This document shows positions 57,666 to 64,000 of a stretch of DNA of 64,000 nt, piece by piece; positions within the stretch are counted from its first letter, which is position 1, and each line of letters begins with the position of its first letter. The position numbers and the translations under genes were made by a program. This stretch comes from Haemophilus parainfluenzae. GTDB lineage: Bacteria > Pseudomonadota > Gammaproteobacteria > Enterobacterales > Pasteurellaceae. The stretch is taken from positions 400,047 to 464,046 of the forward strand of contig NZ_QEPQ01000003.1 in the NCBI RefSeq assembly GCF_003252795.1. Reading direction: 5' to 3'. A model generated the notes under the pieces. It was not told the origin of the DNA and ran no database searches. It was given only the letters and a program-made list of their open reading frames with translations.

Positions 57666-58292
57666 ATGTCTCAAGGTAATTTATACATTCTTTCTGCACC
57701 AAGTGGGGCGGGCAAGTCATCATTAATTTCCGCATTATTAGAAAAAAATCAAGGCACGAAAAAAATGGTGTCTATTTCACACACGACACGTTCTCCTCGT
57801 CCAGGCGAAAGTCATGGTGTGCATTATTATTTTGTTTCAGTAGAAGAATTTGAAACCTTAATTGAAAAAGGCCATTTCTTAGAATATGCAAAAGTGTTTG
57901 GTGGTAATTATTACGGCACTTCATTGCCAGCAATTGAAGAAAACTTAGCAAAAGGCATTGATGTGTTTTTAGATATTGACTGGCAAGGTGCGCAGCAAAT
58001 TCGTCAAAAAGTACCTTCTGTAAAAAGCATTTTTATTTTGCCACCATCATTGCCTGAATTGGAGCGTCGCTTGGTTGGGCGCGGACAGGATAGCAAAGAG
58101 GTTATTGCTGAGCGAATGTCAAAAGCAATCAGCGAAATTTCGCATTATGATGAATATGATTACGTTATTGTGAATGATAATTTTGAGCAGGCATTGGCAG
58201 ATTTGCAAAGCATTTTGCAGGCAGAACGCTTGACCAAAGCTTACCAACAAACAGAAAATGCAGACTTAATTCAACAGCTACTAGCAAAATAA
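57666..58292 (+). CDS. gmk: Guanylate kinase
   Basis: Phosphorylates GMP to GDP. 208 residues from ATG 57666 ([12 protein letters not shown]), with P-loop [10 protein letters not shown] near 10-19, the GMP-binding [11 protein letters not shown] and [11 protein letters not shown]. The frame is open to 57603, but AAGAAGAGG before 57666 and the family start favour that ATG. Followed by rpoZ and spoT, the conserved gmk-rpoZ-spoT-recG order. Confidence 0.96.
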   Translation: MSQGNLYILSAPSGAGKSSLISALLEKNQGTKKMVSISHTTRSPRPGESHGVHYYFVSVEEFETLIEKGHFLEYAKVFGGNYYGTSLPAIEENLAKGIDVFLDIDWQGAQQIRQKVPSVKSIFILPPSLPELERRLVGRGQDSKEVIAERMSKAISEISHYDEYDYVIVNDNFEQALADLQSILQAERLTKAYQQTENADLIQQLLAK

Positions 58293-58352
58293 GCTTGAAT
58301 TGAGTACAATATTTCCCCTTTATAGACATTATTTTTAACATCGGAGTAAAAC

Positions 58353-58619
58353 ATGGCTCGAGTGACTGTGCAAGATGCAGTAGAAAAAATTGGTAACCGT
58401 TTTGATTTAATTTTAACCGCCGCTCGTCGTGCGAGACAATTAGAGTTACATCAAAGTGAGCCGTTAGTGCCGGAAGATAACGATAAACCAACTGTAATCG
58501 CATTACGTGAAATCGAAAAAGGGTTAATCAACCAAAAAATCATGGATGCAAAAGAGTATTTAGATGCGGCAGTTTCTCAACGTAACGAAGAAGTGGCTGT
58601 AGCGTTAATCGCAGAATAA
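58353..58619 (+). CDS. rpoZ: RNA polymerase omega subunit
   Basis: 88-residue subunit that supports assembly of RNA polymerase and forms part of a ppGpp-binding site. Begins [20 protein letters not shown], the omega signature, followed by [12 protein letters not shown] lies upstream of the ATG. The link to spoT downstream is conserved. Confidence 0.96.
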   Translation: MARVTVQDAVEKIGNRFDLILTAARRARQLELHQSEPLVPEDNDKPTVIALREIEKGLINQKIMDAKEYLDAAVSQRNEEVAVALIAE

Positions 58620-58695
58620 TCTCATTAAAGTGCGGTTAAAATTAGAGCTATTTTGATCGCCTAGTCTTTCTCTCTACAAAAAAGTCAGGTGTCCT

Positions 58696-60816
58696 TTGGA
58701 ATTGTTTGCAGATTTAGATCGAATTATTCAGGGGTATTTGCCCGCCGATAAAATTGAATTAATCAAACGTGCATTCGTCATTGCGCGAGATGCTCACGAA
58801 GGACAATTTCGCTCAAGCGGCGAACCTTACATTACTCACCCTGTCGCAGTAGCTTCAATTATTGCGGAAATGCATTTAGACCATGAAGCAATCATGGCAG
58901 CATTATTGCATGATGTTATCGAAGATACTCCTTATACCGAATCCCAATTAAAAGATGAATTTGGTGCTAGCGTAGCTGAAATTGTTGACGGCGTATCGAA
59001 ACTAGATAAATTGAAATTCCGTACCCGCCAAGAAGCGCAGGTTGAAAACTTCCGCAAAATGATTTTAGCGATGACTCGAGATATTCGCGTCGTCTTAATC
59101 AAACTGGCTGACCGTACCCATAATATGCGAACGTTGGGAGCACTACGTCCAGATAAACGTCGTCGTATCGCAAAAGAAACTCTAGAGATTTACTGTCCAT
59201 TAGCCCACCGTTTAGGCATCGAGCATATCAAGAATGAATTAGAAGATTTATCTTTTGAAGCAATGCATCCTCGCCGTTATGAAGTACTTAAAAAATTTGT
59301 CGAACAGGCGCGCGGTTCTCGTCAAGAATTAATCCAACGTATTTCTAATGATATTTCACAACGTCTTGAGGATGCGGGTATTCCAAGTCGTATTTGGGGA
59401 CGTGAAAAACATCTCTATAAAATTTATCAAAAAATGCGCATGAAAGATCAAAAATTCCATTCTATTATGGATATTTATGCTTTCCGCGTTATTGTGAATT
59501 CGGTGGATGATTGCTATCGCGGATTGGGACAAATGCATAGTTTGTATAAGCCTCGCCCGGGTAAAGTGAAAGATTATATTGCCGTGCCACGTGCAAATGG
59601 CTACCAAGCTTTACAAACCTCGATGATAGGCCCTCATGGTGTACCCGTAGAAGTTCATCTTCAGACTGAAGAAATGGAACAGGTTGCTGAAATGGGGATT
59701 ACCGCTCATTGGGTGTATAAAGAAGGTGGTAAAAACGATAGCACCACCGCTCAAGTACGTGCACAACGTTGGTTACAAAGCCTAGTAGATATTCAACAAA
59801 ACGTCGGTAACTCCTTTGAGTTTATTGAAAATGTAAAATCTGAGTTTTTCCCGAAAGAAATCTATGTCTTTACGCCGAAAGGTCGCATCGTTGAATTACC
59901 AATGGGCGCAACAGCTGTTGATTTTGCTTATGCCGTGCATTCTGATGTGGGAAATCATTGTGTTGCTGCAGTAGTAGAGCATAAACCTTATCCGTTATCA
60001 CAAGCTTTAGAATCTGGTCAAACCGTTGAGATTGTGACCAGTGAAAATACTCATCCAAGCGTTAGCTGGTTAAACTTTGTAGTGACGGCTCGAGCAAGAA
60101 CCCGTATTCGTCATTTCTTAAAATTATTACGTGCAGATGATGCGGTTCAGACGGGCAAAAAACAGCTAGAAATGGCTTTGAAACCTCATTATCTCTCTGA
60201 AGTTTCTGAAGAGAAAATCCAAGCGTTACTAAATGAATTGAACCTCTCAAGTCTCAATGAGCTTTTTGAGGAAATCGGTGTAGGCAATCAAATGTCGAGT
60301 GTCATTGCGCATCAATTAATGGATGAAGCTATTGAAATTGATGTGGATGGCGTTTCTGAAAACACACAAAGTACGCTAACGTTAAGCCGAGATGGCGAAA
60401 TGAAAGCGTCTTTCGCGCAATGTTGTCATCCAATTCCGGGTGATCCGATTGTGGCATTAAGTACTGCGAAGAAAGGTGTGGTTGTACATCATCAAGCTTG
60501 TTCTAATTTAACGTCAAGCAATGCCAAAGATTTCACCGCGGCAAAATGGGAAGAGGCTGAAAGTGCGGTCAATTTTGATGCCGAATTACACATTGAAATG
60601 CTTAATGAACAAAATGTATTAGGTAGTCTCATGACAGCCGTCGCGACTTGTGAAAGTAATATTCAAAGTATTTGGACGGAAGAATTAGAGAATAATGTGC
60701 TATTAGTCATTATCCAAGTTGGCGCGAGAGATATCTATCATTTAGAAAACATTATGCGAAAAATCAAACAAATTACCAGTGTGATTCGTTTGAAGCGCAA
60801 TATTAATGAAGCATAA
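58696..60816 (+). CDS. spoT: Bifunctional (p)ppGpp synthetase/hydrolase SpoT
   Basis: 706 residues: HD hydrolase domain with HDVIEDTP near 72-79, synthetase domain with the FHSIMDIYAFRVIV region near 255, TGS domain near 390-450 and a C-terminal ACT domain. The intact HD motif indicates SpoT rather than RelA. The start appears to be TTG at 58696; no ATG or GTG in frame is near the conserved N-terminus. Uptake signal 60561-60569 is read Ser-Ala-Val. The stop overlaps recG by one base. Confidence 0.95.
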   Translation: MELFADLDRIIQGYLPADKIELIKRAFVIARDAHEGQFRSSGEPYITHPVAVASIIAEMHLDHEAIMAALLHDVIEDTPYTESQLKDEFGASVAEIVDGVSKLDKLKFRTRQEAQVENFRKMILAMTRDIRVVLIKLADRTHNMRTLGALRPDKRRRIAKETLEIYCPLAHRLGIEHIKNELEDLSFEAMHPRRYEVLKKFVEQARGSRQELIQRISNDISQRLEDAGIPSRIWGREKHLYKIYQKMRMKDQKFHSIMDIYAFRVIVNSVDDCYRGLGQMHSLYKPRPGKVKDYIAVPRANGYQALQTSMIGPHGVPVEVHLQTEEMEQVAEMGITAHWVYKEGGKNDSTTAQVRAQRWLQSLVDIQQNVGNSFEFIENVKSEFFPKEIYVFTPKGRIVELPMGATAVDFAYAVHSDVGNHCVAAVVEHKPYPLSQALESGQTVEIVTSENTHPSVSWLNFVVTARARTRIRHFLKLLRADDAVQTGKKQLEMALKPHYLSEVSEEKIQALLNELNLSSLNELFEEIGVGNQMSSVIAHQLMDEAIEIDVDGVSENTQSTLTLSRDGEMKASFAQCCHPIPGDPIVALSTAKKGVVVHHQACSNLTSSNAKDFTAAKWEEAESAVNFDAELHIEMLNEQNVLGSLMTAVATCESNIQSIWTEELENNVLLVIIQVGARDIYHLENIMRKIKQITSVIRLKRNINEA

Positions 60817-62897
60817 TGAGCACACAACTTCTTGATGCCGTTCCTCTAACCACTTTATCGGGTGTAGGCGTGGCAATCTCTGATAAATTAAGCCGTCTTG
60901 GAATTCATAATCTCCAAGACTTGCTTTTTCATTTACCTATCCGTTATGAAGATCGCACGAGAATTACGCCTATTGCCGATCTTCGTCCTGAACAATATGC
61001 CACCATTGAAGGGGTTGTCCAAACCTGTGAAGTTGCCTTTGGGCGCCGTCCTATTTTAACCGTAAGTCTTTCTGATGGAACGAGCAAGATTATGCTCCGA
61101 TTCTTCAATTTTAATGCAGGGATGAAAAATAGTTTTCAGATTGGTACGCGTGTCAAAGCGTTTGGTGAAATTAAACGCGGCCGTTTTATGACGGAAATTC
61201 ATCATCCTGAATATCAAATCATACGGGATAATGCACCATTGGTTTTAGAGGAAACGCTCACGCCTATTTATTCCACAACGGAAGGTCTAAAACAAAATTC
61301 ATTACGTAAGCTAACCGATCAAGCATTGGCTTTACTCGATAAAATCCAATTAACGGAAATTTTACCTAATGAATTTAATCCACATCCTTTTAGTTTAAAG
61401 GAGGCTATTCGATTTTTGCATCGTCCACCGCCAGATATCTCATTAGATGTTTTGGAGAAAGGACAACATCCTGCACAGCAACGACTTATCTTTGAAGAGC
61501 TTCTTGCACATAATCTTGCGATGCAAAAAGTGCGGTTGGGTACGCAGCAGTTTTTAGCGTTGCCATTGCATTATCAAACCGATTTGAAGCAACGTTTTCT
61601 TGCATCTTTGCCTTTTCAACCAACAAATGCCCAAAATAGAGTCGTGGCGGATATTGAACAGGATTTAGCGAAAGATTATCCAATGATGCGCCTTGTTCAA
61701 GGGGATGTAGGTTCGGGGAAAACATTAGTGGCAGCCTTAGTGGCCTTATTAGCGATTGATAATGGCAAACAAGTGGCTTTAATGGCGCCAACAGAGATTT
61801 TAGCGGAACAGCATGCAAATAATTTCCGCCGTTGGTTAGAACCTTTTGGTATTGAAGTAGGCTGGTTAGCGGGTAAGGTGAAAGGAAAAGCTCGCCAAAC
61901 CGAATTGGAAAAGATTAAATCAGGTGCTGTGCAAATGGTGGTGGGTACACATGCTTTATTCCAAGAAGAAGTGGAATTTGCTGATTTAGCCTTGGTGATT
62001 ATTGATGAACAGCATCGTTTTGGTGTGCATCAACGTCTAATGTTGCGAGAAAAAGGCGAAAAAGCAGGATTTTATCCACATCAACTGATTATGACAGCAA
62101 CACCAATCCCAAGAACATTAGCGATGACGGTTTATGCTGATCTTGATACGTCGATTATTGACGAATTGCCACCAGGTCGAACGCCGATTACGACAGTGGT
62201 TATTTCTGAAGAGCGTCGAGATGAAATTGTTGCTCGAGTCAAGAATGCCTGTATTAATGAAAAACGTCAGGCTTATTGGGTATGTACTTTAATTGATGAA
62301 TCTGAAGTATTAGAAGCGCAAGCAGCCGAGGCAATTTGGGAAGATTTAACGAAAGCCTTGCCGATGCTTAAAATTGGTCTTGTACATGGGCGAATGAAAC
62401 CGCAAGAAAAACAAGATATTATGGCTGCCTTTAAAAATGCAGAACTCGATTTGCTTGTGGCCACAACCGTAATCGAAGTGGGCGTAGATGTGCCGAATGC
62501 CAGTCTAATGATCATTGAAAATGCAGAGCGTTTGGGCTTATCACAACTCCATCAGTTACGTGGACGAGTAGGGCGTGGCAGCACGGTATCTTTTTGTGTC
62601 CTAATGTATAAACCGCCATTGGGTAAAGTATCGCAAAAACGTTTACAGGTACTACGCGATAGCCAAGATGGCTTTGTGATTTCGGAAAAAGATTTAGAAA
62701 TTCGCGGACCTGGTGAAGTGTTGGGCACTAAACAGACGGGTATCGCCGAATTTAAGGTGGCGAATTTAATGCGCGATCGTAAAATGATTCCAACTGTTCA
62801 ACATTATGCTAAAGCATTAATAGTGAAATATCCGGATGTGGCAGAAAGTTTAATCCGCCGTTGGCTAAATAATCGAGAAATTTATTCGAATGCCTAA
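60816..62897 (+). CDS. recG: ATP-dependent DNA helicase RecG
   Basis: Remodels stalled forks and Holliday junctions. 693 residues: N-terminal wedge/OB domain (about 1-160), helicase domains with Walker A GDVGSGKT near 292-299, DEQH box VIIDEQHRFG, MTATPIPRT and motif VI QLRGRVGRG. Overlaps spoT by one base and is followed by murI after an uptake signal (62897-62905). Confidence 0.97.
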   Translation: MSTQLLDAVPLTTLSGVGVAISDKLSRLGIHNLQDLLFHLPIRYEDRTRITPIADLRPEQYATIEGVVQTCEVAFGRRPILTVSLSDGTSKIMLRFFNFNAGMKNSFQIGTRVKAFGEIKRGRFMTEIHHPEYQIIRDNAPLVLEETLTPIYSTTEGLKQNSLRKLTDQALALLDKIQLTEILPNEFNPHPFSLKEAIRFLHRPPPDISLDVLEKGQHPAQQRLIFEELLAHNLAMQKVRLGTQQFLALPLHYQTDLKQRFLASLPFQPTNAQNRVVADIEQDLAKDYPMMRLVQGDVGSGKTLVAALVALLAIDNGKQVALMAPTEILAEQHANNFRRWLEPFGIEVGWLAGKVKGKARQTELEKIKSGAVQMVVGTHALFQEEVEFADLALVIIDEQHRFGVHQRLMLREKGEKAGFYPHQLIMTATPIPRTLAMTVYADLDTSIIDELPPGRTPITTVVISEERRDEIVARVKNACINEKRQAYWVCTLIDESEVLEAQAAEAIWEDLTKALPMLKIGLVHGRMKPQEKQDIMAAFKNAELDLLVATTVIEVGVDVPNASLMIIENAERLGLSQLHQLRGRVGRGSTVSFCVLMYKPPLGKVSQKRLQVLRDSQDGFVISEKDLEIRGPGEVLGTKQTGIAEFKVANLMRDRKMIPTVQHYAKALIVKYPDVAESLIRRWLNNREIYSNA

Positions 62898-62927
62898 AGT
62901 GCGGTTATTTTTGAAAGAGTTTTATAA

Positions 62928-63719
62928 ATGAATAAATCAACGGTACTTTTCTTTGATTCTGGAATGGGTGGCTTAAGCGTTTATCGGGAAGCGAAAAAGC
63001 TCATGCCTGATAACCATTATTTGTATTGCTTTGACAATGCGGGTTTCCCCTATTCAGAAAAATCAGAAGAAACAATTATTCAGAGAACATTGGATATTTG
63101 TAAAAAAATTAATCAGGATTATCCACTTGATGCCATTGTGATTGCTTGTAATACCGCGAGTACGGTAGTGTTACCGCCTTTACGCGAGCAATTTTCTATT
63201 CCGATTGTAGGTACCGTGCCAGCTATTAAGCCTGCAGCAGAAATCTCACAAACGAAACATATTGGGCTGTTGGCAACAAAGGGTACAGTTAAACGCCCTT
63301 ATGTTAATGATCTTATTCATCAGTTTGCCTCCCATTGTATAGTAGAACGATTAGGCTCGACTAAATTGGTTGAAATCGCAGAGCATAAAATCCAAGGAAA
63401 ATCGGTCGATTTGATTGCATTGAAAAATGAATTAACTCCTTGGGCCTCAATAGAGAATTTAGATACGATTTGTTTAGGCTGTACCCATTTCCCTTTAATT
63501 AAAGATGAAATTCAAATTTGCTTACCTCAAGTGAAGAATTTTATGGACCCTGGATTCGCTATTGCCAAACGGCTACAATTTTTACTTGATAAATTAGAAG
63601 TGCGGTCAAAATCTGAGATGAAAAATCAGGTTTTTTGTACGCAAGATGTAGAGAATAAATACCAATTAGAACAAGCGTTGGCTCTCTGGGGATTTGATGG
63701 AATTACCGTTTTAAAATGA
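62928..63719 (+). CDS. murI: Glutamate racemase
   Basis: Makes D-glutamate for peptidoglycan. 263 residues with the two catalytic cysteines in context, IACNTAST near 73-80 and LGCTHFPL near 183-190, and the start [14 protein letters not shown]. Contains an uptake signal read as Glu-Val-Arg (63598-63606). It directly precedes an rRNA operon promoter, the same order as murI-rrnB in E. coli. Confidence 0.96.
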   Translation: MNKSTVLFFDSGMGGLSVYREAKKLMPDNHYLYCFDNAGFPYSEKSEETIIQRTLDICKKINQDYPLDAIVIACNTASTVVLPPLREQFSIPIVGTVPAIKPAAEISQTKHIGLLATKGTVKRPYVNDLIHQFASHCIVERLGSTKLVEIAEHKIQGKSVDLIALKNELTPWASIENLDTICLGCTHFPLIKDEIQICLPQVKNFMDPGFAIAKRLQFLLDKLEVRSKSEMKNQVFCTQDVENKYQLEQALALWGFDGITVLK

Positions 63720-63789
63720 TTTTTTCTTGTCATGTTGGTGCGTTTGTAAGCAAACAGCAAAAAAATTTACATTTTTTTACAAAAAGATC

Positions 63790-63817
63790 TTGCAAAGGCG
63801 TCTGAAATGCCTATAAT
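63790..63817 (+). promoter_or_regulatory. rRNA operon P1-type promoter
   Basis: TTGCAA (63790-63795), 16-base spacer, TATAAT (63812-63817), followed by a GC-rich discriminator CGCCCC typical of stringently controlled rRNA promoters. A/T-rich tracts directly upstream (63759-63788) resemble an UP element. Confidence 0.85.
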
Positions 63818-63823
63818 ACGCCC

Positions 63824-64000
63824 CACACAACGACGCGCTGTTGTGAATCTTAAGAAAAACCAGTGCGTCGTTATTTTTTGCTCTTTAACAATATATCAGA
63901 CAATCTGTGTGGGCACTTGTTGATTGACTTGTTTTAAAAATATTTTTTAATTTTGAAGTCTTAATAGGTGCTAACTAGAAATTCATAATACTTTTTTAAG
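63824..64000 (+). other. rRNA operon leader, 16S gene outside the window
   Basis: From the predicted start to the window end. It holds a long near-perfect hairpin (ACGACGCGCTG at about 63830-63840 with CAGTGCGTCGT at about 63861-63871, one G-U pair), boxA and a leader segment (GGTGCTAACTAG) of the type seen before 16S rRNA. The 16S gene itself is not in the window. Confidence 0.82.
63879..63891 (+). promoter_or_regulatory. boxA antitermination element
   Basis: TGCTCTTTAACAA, identical to the enterobacterial rRNA boxA core bound by NusB-NusE. It confirms that an rRNA operon starts here. Confidence 0.9.

Overview
The window is a chromosomal segment from a Haemophilus-type member of the Pasteurellaceae. 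The evidence is the A+T-rich base use, about 47 exact copies (counted by eye) of the 9-base DNA uptake signal AAGTGCGGT in both orientations, and gene neighbourhoods familiar from H. influenzae (dut-slmA, nanE-nanK-siaR-nanA-nagB-nagA, dnaA-dnaN-recF, rlmN-pilW-rodZ-ispG-hisS-yfgM, the full ccm operon, gapA next to an acyl-CoA ligase). The divergent neighbour of the nan operon is a GlcNAc PTS permease instead of the siaP/siaQM transporter, and a quinol NO reductase is present. This suggests H. parainfluenzae or a close relative rather than H. influenzae Rd; the species call is an inference. I see no prophage, insertion sequence, CRISPR array or tRNA.

Layout. 1-2.4 kb: end of coaBC, dut, slmA, yheU, crp. 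2.4-2.75 kb: a strong promoter driving an apparently structured non-coding RNA. 2.8-10 kb: amino-sugar block, nagE divergent from nanE-nanK-siaR-nanA-nagB-nagA, with two matching inverted repeats and a CRP site between them. 10-14 kb: recF, dnaN, dnaA on the minus strand. 13.9-23.3 kb: plus-strand run rpmH-rnpA-yidD-yidC, mnmE-mntP, ppiD, hinT-ycfL-nagZ-rlmC. 23.3-27.8 kb: minus-strand Yfe/Sit-type metal ABC transporter under a Fur-box-like site, then pbpG. 28.1-34.5 kb: rlmN, pilW, rodZ, ispG, hisS, yfgM, a membrane methyltransferase. 34.6-42.7 kb: sodA facing ccmABCDEFGHI and a VOC-family gene. 42.7-43.6 kb: two unrecognised exported proteins. 43.7-49.3 kb: hda, uraA, upp, a small Cys-ended protein behind a perfect FNR site, and norB. 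49.6-54.3 kb: ffh, ypjD, a CorC-family protein and selD. 54.4-57.4 kb: fadD-like ligase and gapA. 57.7-63.7 kb: gmk, rpoZ, spoT, recG, murI. The right edge holds the promoter, boxA and leader of an rRNA operon whose 16S gene lies outside.

How the parts fit. Sialic acid and GlcNAc feed through NanA, NanK, NanE, NagA and NagB to fructose-6-phosphate, under the likely control of SiaR and CRP, both encoded here. A second strong CRP site sits about 62 bases upstream of the inferred gapA start. Cytochrome c maturation, NorB, SodA and FNR-like sites point to switching between aerobic and anaerobic/nitrosative growth.

Main points for a second look: selD has an in-frame UGA at codon 16 followed by a 10-bp perfect SECIS-like stem, so it should be a selenoprotein; the structured RNA at 2479-2690; the nagE/nanE operator array; the FNR-controlled unknown gene at 46569-46907; the 12-bp-arm dyad before norB; and uptake signals reused as terminators and as coding tripeptides.
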